Below, one piece after another: positions 19,275-26,018 of a DNA stretch of 26,018 nucleotides (its first letter is position 1; the number at the start of each line of letters is the position of its first letter). The stretch is from Nitrospiraceae bacterium UBA6905 (GTDB taxonomy: Bacteria > Nitrospirota > Thermodesulfovibrionia > Thermodesulfovibrionales > UBA6898). Below the pieces are notes generated by a model. That model saw only the letters and a program-made list of their open reading frames with translations, did not search any database and was not told the origin of the DNA. The stretch is taken from contig DKBH01000014.1 of NCBI GenBank assembly GCA_002451165.1, forward strand, positions 600-26,617. The letters are read 5' to 3'. A program made the translations under genes and the position numbers.

Positions 19275-19673
19275 TTAAGGGGTTGCGCCGTCGTCAAGGA
19301 GGCGGAGGATGGTCGCTGCCGTCAGGGCGAGAACTCCTGCCCATATAGCCACTATAACGATCACTGCTGTCCGGCTGTGCGGAAGATCGGAGGGCAGGCT
19401 GCCAGCTGCCCGTCTTCTGCAATCTGCCCAGATGTCAGCCGGTATGCAGCGTATAGCGAGAGCAATCCCGAGGGGAACGATCACGATGTCATCGAGATAG
19501 CCTAACACCGGGATGAAGTCCGGAATGAGATCGAGAGGGCTCAGGAGATACGCAACAACCAAAAGGGCTATGATCTTTGCCGGCCACGGCACCCGTTGAT
19601 CCCTTGAGGCCAGATAAAGGGCATAGGTATGATGTTTGAGTTTTATAACCCCCCTTTTCCAGCTCTTGCGCAT
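19275..19673 (-). CDS. YkvA-like DUF1232 membrane protein
   Basis: This 132-residue protein has the DUF1232 core WPAKIIALLVVAYLLSPLDLIPDFIPVLGYLDDIVIVPLGIALAIRCIPADI, that is, the SP-D-L-IPDF-P-LGYLDD motif shared with YkvA. It is preceded by a YLASRDQRVPWP segment and followed by a C-terminal helix (AVIVIVAIWAGVLALTAATIL). It is an inner-membrane protein of unknown function, often small and single-gene. The start is the ATG at 19673, with GAGG upstream; longer starts at 19730 or 19748 would overlap the promoter's -10 hexamer. A strong sigma70 promoter lies upstream. Confidence 0.9.
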   Translation of the reverse strand: MRKSWKRGVIKLKHHTYALYLASRDQRVPWPAKIIALLVVAYLLSPLDLIPDFIPVLGYLDDIVIVPLGIALAIRCIPADIWADCRRRAAGSLPSDLPHSRTAVIVIVAIWAGVLALTAATILRLLDDGATP

Positions 19674-19728
19674 GGTCGCCTCGCAATAATCTTCACATCG
19701 TCCTTTTTCTTCGGAAGGACGCATTCGC

Positions 19729-19758
19729 ATTATAGGGTGAGCAGACACTCAGCGTCAA
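19729..19758 (-). promoter_or_regulatory. Sigma70 promoter of the DUF1232 gene
   Basis: On the minus strand TTGACG (19758-19753), 18 bases, TATAAT (19734-19729). The predicted start near 19722 gives a leader of about 50 bases before ATG 19673 and excludes the upstream in-frame start codons. Confidence 0.75.
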
Positions 19759-19930
19759 TGATGTCGTCAGGCATATGCCCGGAAGCGCTGCTGTTGCGGT
19801 ATCACTGATGAACGATCACACCGTCTTAGGGCGGATGAGCGCAGACGCCGTCGTAACGGCAGAAAGATGGCGGGGCAGATAAAATTCCTGCAGACGAAGA
19901 GATTGCGCGGGCCTGTTCAGAGTGTCCAAA

Positions 19931-19966
19931 CGGCAGAGGCCTCTGCCCGCGAGCGAGCCTCTGCCG
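19931..19966 (-). terminator. Nested inverted repeats after the DsrE gene
   Basis: CGGCAGAGGC (19931-19940) and GCCTCTGCCG (19957-19966) are perfect 10-bp inverted copies. The first arm is also part of the 16-bp palindrome GGCAGAGGCCTCTGCC (19932-19947). It begins 15 bases past the DsrE stop on the minus strand. It is a probable terminator, but there is no strong U-run. Confidence 0.55.
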
Positions 19967-19980
19967 ATGGAAAGGGAAAT

Positions 19981-20367
19981 TTATAAGCTAAGGGAAAGGG
20001 GTGTATAGCCCTGCAGAAGAAGCTCGCTGAGGTACGAGCTCGATTTGACCTCGAAACCTTCGATCATGTTTTCCTTGGTGATACCGAAGCCCGGCATGAA
20101 ACCGTGGCATACATAGAACTTCACACCGAAGTCCAGGAGCATCTCGAGCATCTCGCCGAAATTGACCTGCTTGCCTTCGAACTCCATCGAAATATTCTCG
20201 ACAACGCCCTTCTTTGCAAGCATAACGCCCTCATTGATCAGGAAGATGGCGATTTCTGCCTCATCTGAAAACGCTTTGATGTTCGAAGCGATCTTCATGA
20301 GACCGAGCACCTCGACCGGATTGGTTGTTGTGTGAGAAAGGATGAATACGAACTTCTTATTGTCCAT
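19981..20367 (-). CDS. DsrE-family protein
   Basis: This 128-residue cytoplasmic protein reads FVFILSHTTTNPVEVLGLMKIASNIKAFSDEAEIAIFLINEGVMLAKKG, then LDFGVKFYVCHGFMPGFGI. This Rossmann-like pattern (N-terminal ILSH strand, nucleotide-like loop, then YVC-H segment) is that of DsrE/DsrF-like proteins (PF02635), many of which handle sulfur as persulfide carriers. The single conserved-position Cys in YVCHG could be the persulfide site. No other sulfur-oxidation or dsr gene is in the window, so a specific role in sulfur metabolism is unproven. AAGGAGG lies 7 bases before the ATG at 20367. It has a perfect consensus promoter. Confidence 0.86.
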   Translation of the reverse strand: MDNKKFVFILSHTTTNPVEVLGLMKIASNIKAFSDEAEIAIFLINEGVMLAKKGVVENISMEFEGKQVNFGEMLEMLLDFGVKFYVCHGFMPGFGITKENMIEGFEVKSSSYLSELLLQGYTPLSLSL

Positions 20368-20405
20368 GACAGGCCTCCTTAGTTTCGTAGTTGCAATGTT
20401 TAGAT

Positions 20406-20433
20406 ATTATACTATCAAGCTTCACCTTGTCAA
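20406..20433 (-). promoter_or_regulatory. Perfect consensus promoter of the DsrE gene
   Basis: On the minus strand TTGACA (20433-20428), 16 bases, TATAAT (20411-20406). Both hexamers match sigma70 consensus exactly. The -35 lies only 8 bases beyond the stop codon of the pentapeptide-repeat gene. The predicted start is near 20399. Confidence 0.85.
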
Positions 20434-20441
20434 TGACTAAG

Positions 20442-21116
20442 CTACCCCCTGGCATCCGCAATCTTTGCTCGGGTGGTGCTGCTGCGCAGAAGGCGGGTCT
20501 CGCGCATAATGGCATTAGTCAGGTCAGCACCGATGAGGCTGACTTCAAGGAGGAATGCGCCGGTTAGGTCTGCTGAAGTGAGATCAGCCCCGTTCAGATC
20601 CGCGCCATGGAGTTTAGCGTTACGGAGCACTGCGCCGGAAAGGACCGCACCAATCATGCTCGATCCGTAGGCGTCGATCTCCTCGAGTATGGCCTTTCTG
20701 AACCGTGCCATGGCCGCATCGGTCATCTGAAGGTTGGCATTGCCGAGATCGGCCTCATCGAAATTTGCGCAGGTCATCTTAGCATTGCCGAAGTTTGCCT
20801 GCTTCAGCATGCATCCGGAAAAGTCGGCCCCGGAAAAGGTCGAGAAGCTCATGTCCGCTCCGACGGCAACGGTCTTCCTGAAGCTGGCTCCCGTGAAATT
20901 CGAACTGCTGAGATCGCATCCCGAAAGGTCGGCTTCGTCAAAACACGACATGCTGAAGTTCGACTTGGACAGCTGGGAACCTTTGAAGTCAGACCCCCTG
21001 AAATCTATCGCTACAAGGTCAAGGTTTTCAAGATTTATGCCGCTCAGATCATACCCTGCAAGGTTACCGTTCGCCGCGGCGAGGTCTATGACCTGCTTGC
21101 GCGTGAGATGTTTCAT
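20442..21116 (-). CDS. Pentapeptide-repeat protein
   Basis: This 224-residue protein is built almost entirely from A(D/N)LXX-type pentapeptides, for example GSDFKGSQLSKSNF, ADLSGCDLSSSNF, ANFDEADLGNANL and GADLNGADLTSADLTGA. These fold into a right-handed quadrilateral beta helix. The first 30 residues (KHLTRKQVIDLAAANGNLAGYDLSG) form the usual cap. There is no signal peptide. Pentapeptide proteins include DNA-mimic gyrase protectors (Qnr/MfpA), but most, like this one, have unknown roles; I see no Qnr-type loops. The start ATG at 21116, with AGAGGA seven bases upstream, is chosen; the upstream 90 in-frame codons overlap the helicase 3' end in another frame and are not protein-like. Confidence 0.92.
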   Translation of the reverse strand: MKHLTRKQVIDLAAANGNLAGYDLSGINLENLDLVAIDFRGSDFKGSQLSKSNFSMSCFDEADLSGCDLSSSNFTGASFRKTVAVGADMSFSTFSGADFSGCMLKQANFGNAKMTCANFDEADLGNANLQMTDAAMARFRKAILEEIDAYGSSMIGAVLSGAVLRNAKLHGADLNGADLTSADLTGAFLLEVSLIGADLTNAIMRETRLLRSSTTRAKIADARG

Positions 21117-21195
21117 GGCTGATCCTCTCAATGTTCCTAACGACAGCAACGCTCCCGGTGAAGAGCTGCGTCGGCATGCTCCTTTCGGCTGCGGC

Positions 21196-22533
21196 TCAGC
21201 CCTTCTGCTGAGGTCCTGCCGACGACCTCCGGGGCCTTCGGCGCCGTTTTTTTCTGTCGGTAGTCGCCGGCTGACGTTCCGACCGGGGAGCAGGCTTCGC
21301 GCGCTGAGCCTTTCTCCATGGTTTTTCGGCGCCTTTTTTCGGCTGCTGTTTCTGCCTCGGGCGGAGTGCGCCCGGGATCTTCTCATAATCCGCTACCACC
21401 AGCTCATCCGTCACGGGAATGACCGGTATCTTCTGTCTGATATACTCCTCGACGTCGGGAAGGGAATAGACGTAATCTTCGCAGGCCAGGCTGATTGCTT
21501 TGCCGCTTGCCCCGGCACGCGCCGTCCTTCCGATGCGATGGACATAATCCTCTGCGTCCTGCGGCAGGTCGTAGTTGATCACATGGGTGATGCCGTCTAC
21601 GTGTAGTCCCCTGCTGGCCACATCCGTAGCGATCAGGATGGATAATGTACCATTCCTGAAGCGGTTGAGCACCCTGAGGCGTTTCTCCTGCGGCAGGTCG
21701 CCGGTGATGGCGGCAGCAGGGAAGCCGTTTGCGTTGAGGAACAGCTTCAGTCTGTCCGCGGTTGATTTCATGTTGCAGAAAATGATGTAGTGGCCTCCTG
21801 ATTCACGTTTCAGCAGGCCGAGCAGAAGACCGAGCTTCTCTTCCTTGCTGACATGGTACAGTTCTTGATCGACCATGTCGACGGTCAGTTTTTCCGGCGT
21901 TGCCGAGAACCGTTCAGGGTTATTCATATGTTCATAACAGAGCTCCATGACCCGGGTCGAGAGGGTGGCCGAGAAGAGCATGGACTGTCGCTGATCATAG
22001 GGGGACATTCTCCTCAGGAGAAAGCGGAGATCGCTGATAAACCCCATATCGAACATCCGGTCGGCCTCATCGATCACCAAGAAACGGGTTTTTTTCAGGC
22101 TGTACACTCTTTGCTTGAGATAGTCGATGAGTCTACCCGGCGTGCCGATCAGCATGTCCACGCCCCGGGCGATGTCGTCGCGCTGCTTGATATAGTCAAT
22201 GCCGCCATAGGCGGAGACGATCCTGAAATCCGTGGACGCGCTCAGGAGCCTTGCCTCTGCCTCGATCTGTATCACAAGTTCGCGGGTTGGCGCGATAACC
22301 AGTGCCCGCGGGGAGGGTCCCGGGCCCGGCGGAGAGGAAATAAGCATGCGGGAAAAGACGGCAATCAGAAATGCCGCGGTCTTGCCGGTGCCGGTCTGGG
22401 CCTGTGCCGCAATATCCCTTCCCTGCAGCGCCTCCGGCAGGGTCAATGCCTGGACCGGGGTGCATTCCGTAAAACCGGCGGCCCGTATTCCTGCAAGGAT
22501 GGGGGGAGGGATGTCCAGTTCCTCAAAACGCAT
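21196..22533 (-). CDS. rhlB: DEAD-box RNA helicase, RhlB-like
   Basis: This 445-residue protein has the Q-motif glutamine at residue 28 (CTPVQALTLP), Walker A AQTGTGKT at 45-52, DEAD at 155-158 (VIDEADRMFDMGF), SAT in MLFSATLS, and the C-terminal RecA motifs ATDVASRGLH and YVHRIGRTARAG. Identity-like stretches (GTPGRLIDYLKQ, LFSATLSTRVMEL, SLACEDYVYSLPDVEEYI) match E. coli RhlB more closely than RhlE. After residue about 385 comes a basic tail (RPRQKQQPKKGAEKPW, KKRRRRPRRSS) as in RhlB, which binds RNA or RNase E in enterics. It probably unwinds mRNA for decay. The start ATG at 22533 has a poor ribosome site. The frame continues far upstream without protein-like content. Confidence 0.9.
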   Translation of the reverse strand: MRFEELDIPPPILAGIRAAGFTECTPVQALTLPEALQGRDIAAQAQTGTGKTAAFLIAVFSRMLISSPPGPGPSPRALVIAPTRELVIQIEAEARLLSASTDFRIVSAYGGIDYIKQRDDIARGVDMLIGTPGRLIDYLKQRVYSLKKTRFLVIDEADRMFDMGFISDLRFLLRRMSPYDQRQSMLFSATLSTRVMELCYEHMNNPERFSATPEKLTVDMVDQELYHVSKEEKLGLLLGLLKRESGGHYIIFCNMKSTADRLKLFLNANGFPAAAITGDLPQEKRLRVLNRFRNGTLSILIATDVASRGLHVDGITHVINYDLPQDAEDYVHRIGRTARAGASGKAISLACEDYVYSLPDVEEYIRQKIPVIPVTDELVVADYEKIPGALRPRQKQQPKKGAEKPWRKAQRAKPAPRSERQPATTDRKKRRRRPRRSSAGPQQKG

Positions 22534-22629
22534 ACCTCTATACTCTACATAAATCCGGCCTGAAATGCATAGAAAGATGTACACGGACGAACCGGACTTT
22601 TTAGCGCTCTCCTCTGCTCGGTTTTTGTT

Positions 22630-22635
22630 TATAAT
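22630..22635 (+). promoter_or_regulatory. -10 box of ktrBA, short-leader transcript
   Basis: A perfect TATAAT 12 bases before ATG 22648. The predicted start near 22642 leaves a leader of about 6 bases with no ribosome site. No -35 consensus is visible, though a T-rich stretch precedes it. Confidence 0.5.
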
Positions 22636-22647
22636 GATAGCGATATC

Positions 22648-23979
22648 ATGAAACACATAAGCCCCCCGCAGATACTGATCCTCGGATTCTTGTCCTTTAT
22701 TGTTATCGGCATGATGCTGCTTATGACGCCGCCGGCAACGGTCAATGGCATTTCGGCCGTTGACGCACTGTTCACCTCCACCTCTGCGGTCTGCGTGACC
22801 GGCCTTATCGTAAAGGACACCCCGCAGGATTTCACGTTGTTCGGCCACGTGGTTATCCTGCTCCTGATCCAGTTGGGGGGGCTGGGGTACATGACCTCTG
22901 CGACGATCATTTCGCTGGTCATCGGCAAGAAGATCGGCCTGTCGGAGCGGCTCATCATGAAGGAGGCGCTGAATGTGCTCACGCTCGAGGGCATCGTGAA
23001 ATTCACCAAAGCGGTGCTTATCGTCACGCTGGTAATCGAAGCGCTGGGCGCCTTTGTCCTGACTATGAGGTTCCTGCCGCATGTAGGCCCGGGACAGGCG
23101 GTTTGGCTGGGGATATTCCATGCGGTATCGGCATTCAACAATGCGGGGTTCAGCCTCTTCTCCGACAACCTCGTCCCCTACCGCGGCGACCTTGTGGTCA
23201 ACCTCGTGATCACGTCGCTGATCATTGTCGGCGGCATCGGGTTTATTGTGATGAGCGACGTCTACGGATACTGGCGCAAGGAGCTTTTCAAGGTGACGGT
23301 CCATACCAAAGTCGTTCTGACGACGACTGCAGCCCTCCTCGTTACCGGCACGCTCCTGTTCCTGCTCTTCGAGCATAACAATGAGGGGACGCTCGGGGGT
23401 ATGCCGCTGCCGGAAAAGGTGCTTGCAGCGTATTTCGGCTCGGTTACGGCACGTACCGCCGGGTTCAATACCATCGACTATGCATCGCTCAGGTTTGAGA
23501 CCTATCTTATTACGATGCTGCTGATGTTCATCGGGGCGTCGCCCGGCAGCACGGGCGGCGGGGTAAAGACGACGACATTCGCGGTCGTGATCGCAAGCCT
23601 CTGCAGCATCATGCGGGGCGCCGGGGATACGGTCATGTTCCGGAAGCGCATCTCCTATAACGCCGTCTCGAAGTCCTTCCTGAGCATTACGCTGGCACTG
23701 CTCCTGATCTGTGTGGTGTCGGTGCTGGTCCTGAAGTTCGAGCATGTCAAGTATCTTCCCGCTGTTTTCGAGGTGACCTCGGCATTCGGCACGGTAGGGC
23801 TCTCCCTCGGCGACGGCGGCGTACGAAGCCTCTCCGCACAGTTCAGCCCGCTCGGCAAGCTACTCGTGAGCATGACCATGTTTGCGGGGAGGCTTGGGCC
23901 CCTGACCCTTGCTGTCGCCGTGGCAAAACGAAGCGAACCGCGGTTCAAATATCCCGAAGGAAAGGTGATAATCGGATGA
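22648..23979 (+). CDS. ktrB: Potassium uptake channel subunit KtrB/TrkH
   Basis: This 443-residue membrane protein of the Trk/Ktr/HKT superfamily carries the four pore-loop repeats with the selectivity-filter glycine in TSAVCVTGL, VSAFNNAGFS, GSVTARTAGFN and TSAFGTVGLS. These pore loops sit between pairs of membrane helices. The length, shorter than TrkH (about 480), favours KtrB. The intramembrane loop SPGSTGGGVKTTT, which gates flow, is complete. It forms the K+ (Na+-dependent) uptake channel with the cytoplasmic RCK ring encoded next to it; the stop overlaps the ktrA ATG (ATGA). Start ATG 22648 follows immediately after a -10 box, with no Shine-Dalgarno sequence. Confidence 0.95.
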   Translation: MKHISPPQILILGFLSFIVIGMMLLMTPPATVNGISAVDALFTSTSAVCVTGLIVKDTPQDFTLFGHVVILLLIQLGGLGYMTSATIISLVIGKKIGLSERLIMKEALNVLTLEGIVKFTKAVLIVTLVIEALGAFVLTMRFLPHVGPGQAVWLGIFHAVSAFNNAGFSLFSDNLVPYRGDLVVNLVITSLIIVGGIGFIVMSDVYGYWRKELFKVTVHTKVVLTTTAALLVTGTLLFLLFEHNNEGTLGGMPLPEKVLAAYFGSVTARTAGFNTIDYASLRFETYLITMLLMFIGASPGSTGGGVKTTTFAVVIASLCSIMRGAGDTVMFRKRISYNAVSKSFLSITLALLLICVVSVLVLKFEHVKYLPAVFEVTSAFGTVGLSLGDGGVRSLSAQFSPLGKLLVSMTMFAGRLGPLTLAVAVAKRSEPRFKYPEGKVIIG

Positions 23980-24641
23980 AAAAACAGTATGCCATTATCG
24001 GGCTGGGACGGTTCGGCTTCAATATGGCCAAGACATTGGCCGAGAGCAAATGCGAGGTGATCGCCATCGACAAGGACGAGGAGCGCGTCCGGAAGGCATC
24101 GGAGTACGTGACCCTCGCGGTGCAGCTCGAGGCCATGGATGAGAAGGCGCTGCGGTCGGTCGGGGTGCAGAATGTTGACGTGGCGATCGTCAGCATCGGC
24201 GAGAATATTGAGGCGAGCATCCTCGTCGTCATGATCCTCAAGCAGCTGGGGGTCAAATACATCGTTGCGAAGGCGGTAACATCTCTGCACGGCACCGTCC
24301 TCAAGAACTTGAACGTCGACCGGATTGTCTATCCGGAACGGGACATGGCTATCCGTGTGGCCCACAGTCTGATCAGGCCGACCATCGTTGAACAGCTGGA
24401 GCTTTCGGACGAGTACAGCATCATAGAAATCCCGTCCCCAAAAGTCTTTGTCGGCAAGATGCTGAAAGAGACGAAGCTCCGATCCGATTACGGTCTAAAC
24501 CTGATCGCGATCAAGGACACAGACGCGGACGGCAGGGAGAAATGGAATGTCAACCCGCTGCCTACGGACGTGATCCGGGCCGGTGACCTCCTGGTGGTTA
24601 TCGGGCTGAACAGTGACCTCGAAAAGCTGAGCCAGCTGTGA
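23976..24641 (+). CDS. ktrA: RCK-type regulatory subunit KtrA/TrkA
   Basis: This 221-residue cytoplasmic protein has an N-terminal RCK_N Rossmann domain with the nucleotide-binding GLGRFG at residues 9-14 and acidic VIAIDKDEERV at the end of strand 2. It is followed by a C-terminal RCK_C domain (SIIEIPSPKVFVGKMLKETKLRSDYGLNLIAIKD). It forms the octameric ring that gates KtrB in response to ATP/ADP or NAD(H) and possibly c-di-AMP through RCK_C; c-di-AMP binding cannot be judged here. Length is normal for KtrA, half of the tandem TrkA of enterics. Translation is coupled to ktrB through the ATGA overlap. Confidence 0.96.
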   Translation: MKKQYAIIGLGRFGFNMAKTLAESKCEVIAIDKDEERVRKASEYVTLAVQLEAMDEKALRSVGVQNVDVAIVSIGENIEASILVVMILKQLGVKYIVAKAVTSLHGTVLKNLNVDRIVYPERDMAIRVAHSLIRPTIVEQLELSDEYSIIEIPSPKVFVGKMLKETKLRSDYGLNLIAIKDTDADGREKWNVNPLPTDVIRAGDLLVVIGLNSDLEKLSQL

Positions 24642-24674
24642 GGCTATGAGGTGAGGAGAGTGCCCGGGGTAATT

Positions 24675-26018
24675 ATGAGCGAAACAAGCGGACGCATGAT
24701 AGCAGTGATGACGGCAAGTCTGTTGCTCTGCCTCTTCCTTCTTGCACCGGGCGTTTCCGCCGATGAACGGATACTCGCTTTCCAGAGCGACATCACGGTG
24801 CATCAGGACGCGACCATGACCGTTGCAGAGACGATCACGGTCAGGGCAGAGGGCCTACAGATCAAGCGGGGCATTTACCGCGACTTCCCGACGAAATACC
24901 GGGATAGCCGCGGCAATCCCTATGTCGTGGGCTTCCAGGTCGTTGGTATAACCCGAGATGGAGTTGCCGAACCTTATCACACGGAAGCCCTTTCCAACGG
25001 AAAACGCGTCTATATCGGCGAGAAGAGCAGGCTCCTCAGCCCCGGCGACTACACCTATAGGATCACGTATACCACCGACCATCAGCTCGGCTTCTTTCAG
25101 GACTTCGACGAACTGTACTGGAATGTTACCGGCAATGGATGGGCCTTTCCTATTGATCATGCCTCTGCCGAGATTCACCTTCCCGCTGATGCCGGACAGA
25201 AGATCATCTCCACTGCCGGATATACCGGTCCTCAGGCAGCGCAGGGGAAAGATTATATCCAGGAGCGGTCCCCCTCCAGCAGCATGATCTTTTCTGCGAC
25301 GCGGACTCTGTACCCCGGCGAAGGGCTTACCGTTGCGGTCTCCTGGCCCAAGGGCTACGTGGTGAAGCCCCCGGAGAGGGCTGCCGAGCCGGAAGAGGGA
25401 GCGGCGCCTGCCGGTGCGGGCACGACCTATGCGCTGTTCGGTCTCCTTCTCCTGTCGGGATATTACCTCCTTGTCTGGTATCAGGTCGGAAGAGATCCTG
25501 ACCCCGGCATTATCGTAGTGCGGTATACGCCTCCTTCGGACATGAGCCCTGCGGTGATGCGCTTTATCACGAGGATGGGATACGATAACAAGGGCTTTGC
25601 CGCGGCGCTCATTGACTGTGCGGCGAAAGGGCATATTGACCTGTATGAAGAGGATGGAGCATACCGGATCAAGAAGAAGGCCGGGGGGCGTTCGCCCCTC
25701 GCCGCGGAGGAGAAGAAGGCGCTTGACCATCTGCTCGGCACGAGTAAGGAGGTCGAGCTCAAACAGCAGAACCATGCTGCGATCAGGGCAGCCATCACGG
25801 AACTCACATTCTACCTGCAGAAGAAATACGAAAAGATCTATTTCATCACGAACAGCAAGTTCTTTATTATCGGACTGGTGTTGACCGCGCTCCTCCTGTT
25901 GGCGAGCGGCTTCGGTCTTGCCCATCAGAAGGGGATGGTTCCGGCATTCATCTTCATCTGCGTCTGGCTTACGGGATGGAGCGCAGGGGTTGTTATGCTG
26001 GTGCGCATGGTCTATCTT
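24675..26018 (+). CDS. DUF2207 membrane protein (partial, cut by window end)
   Basis: The first 448 residues are visible. A signal peptide (MIAVMTASLLLCLFLLAPGVSA) is followed by an exported beta-rich domain beginning ERILAFQSDITVHQDATMTVAETITV, with KRGIYRDFPTKY and DELYWNVTGNGWAFPI, the two most conserved DUF2207 blocks. A membrane helix (TYALFGLLLLSGYYLLVWYQVGRDPDPG) leads into a cytoplasmic segment (YTPPSDMSPAVMRFITRMGYDNKGFAAALIDCAAKGHI), a winged-helix-like block. Two more helices follow near the window end. Full-length members have about 550-650 residues. Function is unknown; the family occurs broadly in bacteria. The start could be GTG 24660 (with GAGG upstream) or ATG 24675 (with GGGG). 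It follows ktrA by 33 bases and is probably in the same transcript. Confidence 0.92.
   Translation, partial: MSETSGRMIAVMTASLLLCLFLLAPGVSADERILAFQSDITVHQDATMTVAETITVRAEGLQIKRGIYRDFPTKYRDSRGNPYVVGFQVVGITRDGVAEPYHTEALSNGKRVYIGEKSRLLSPGDYTYRITYTTDHQLGFFQDFDELYWNVTGNGWAFPIDHASAEIHLPADAGQKIISTAGYTGPQAAQGKDYIQERSPSSSMIFSATRTLYPGEGLTVAVSWPKGYVVKPPERAAEPEEGAAPAGAGTTYALFGLLLLSGYYLLVWYQVGRDPDPGIIVVRYTPPSDMSPAVMRFITRMGYDNKGFAAALIDCAAKGHIDLYEEDGAYRIKKKAGGRSPLAAEEKKALDHLLGTSKEVELKQQNHAAIRAAITELTFYLQKKYEKIYFITNSKFFIIGLVLTALLLLASGFGLAHQKGMVPAFIFICVWLTGWSAGVVMLVRMVYL

Noticed and set aside
20442..21116. Qnr-like quinolone resistance protein
   Set aside because: Pentapeptide repeats alone do not support gyrase protection; no Qnr-like loops or dimerisation helix were recognised.
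21196..23745. A very long minus-strand open frame extending the DEAD-box helicase to 849 codons
   Set aside because: The upstream half lies antisense to ktrB, is rich in Arg/His/Asp/Gln with no recognisable fold, and the helicase family begins at the Q-motif region after ATG 22533.
24855..25925. 356-codon minus-strand open frame
   Set aside because: It is antisense to the DUF2207 gene, whose plus-strand product has a signal peptide and conserved blocks; the minus product has no recognisable domain.
1..26018. tRNA, rRNA, CRISPR array, insertion sequence or prophage
   Set aside because: No regularly spaced repeats, transposase/integrase motifs or RNA-gene signatures were seen on either strand by reading; a tRNAscan and IS search would confirm.

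Overview
The window looks like chromosomal DNA of a Gram-negative, probably non-enteric bacterium. Lipoproteins with lipoboxes, periplasmic signal-peptide proteins, an RhlB/HrpB-type helicase set and c-di-GMP proteins all point that way. Several small conserved proteins (the CDYCSYFNG protein, the REC-PilZ protein, a tiny periplasmic OB-like protein, a DUF2845 protein) resemble ones I associate with Nitrospirota and Desulfobacterota/Geobacter-like bacteria. That placement is an inference; no 16S rRNA or marker gene is present. Base composition appears fairly even and moderately GC-rich by eye (not measured). I see no rRNA, tRNA, CRISPR array, transposase, integrase or phage gene.

Layout. 1-2285: the end of a membrane spermidine-synthase-like protein, a divergent pair (DUF3147-type membrane protein / zincin metallopeptidase), a CxxCxxCC cysteine-cluster protein overlapping the peptidase stop, and a conserved cysteine-containing protein of unknown function. 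2331-4859: the ATP-dependent helicase HrpB. 4955-8427 (minus): a radical SAM protein, then a HerA/YjgR-type DUF853 ATPase, then a small secreted protein. 8673-9418 (minus): a surface-adhesin-E-like lipoprotein and a DUF2845 protein. 9836-11577 (plus): a possible 20-codon leader peptide, a REC-PilZ protein with a degenerate receiver, a hotdog acyl-CoA thioesterase and a DUF4149 membrane protein. 11601-12536 (minus): an AEC permease, divergent from a HAMP-GGDEF protein (12702) that is translationally coupled to an envelope protein (14141). 14711-17006: GDPD phosphodiesterase, SYLF protein and DUF1499 protein. 17278-18855: a YHS lipoprotein, a TfoX-N protein and a short QueG-like iron-sulfur protein. 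18934-22533: a glycine-zipper mini membrane protein, a DUF1232 protein, a DsrE protein, a pentapeptide-repeat protein and an RhlB-like DEAD-box helicase. 22648-26018: the potassium uptake pair KtrB-KtrA, followed by a DUF2207 membrane protein cut by the window edge.

Functional themes. Two c-di-GMP-related loci lie about 2 kb apart: a GGDEF protein with an envelope partner, and a PilZ receptor whose receiver domain has lost its phosphoacceptor Asp. RNA metabolism is represented by HrpB and RhlB. Potassium uptake is a classic two-gene KtrBA unit. The rest is mostly small housekeeping or envelope proteins of unknown role, the normal filler of an environmental chromosome.

The most interesting non-coding signal concerns promoters. 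Several genes have a clear -10 hexamer only 6-12 bases before the start codon and no Shine-Dalgarno sequence, which suggests leaderless or near-leaderless mRNAs. Neighbouring genes have strong AGGAGG-type sites and near-perfect sigma70 promoters. I did not find an obvious, entirely new multi-gene system. The best candidates for something undescribed are the GGDEF/envelope-protein pair with its operator-like repeat, and the leader ORF plus degenerate REC-PilZ protein.
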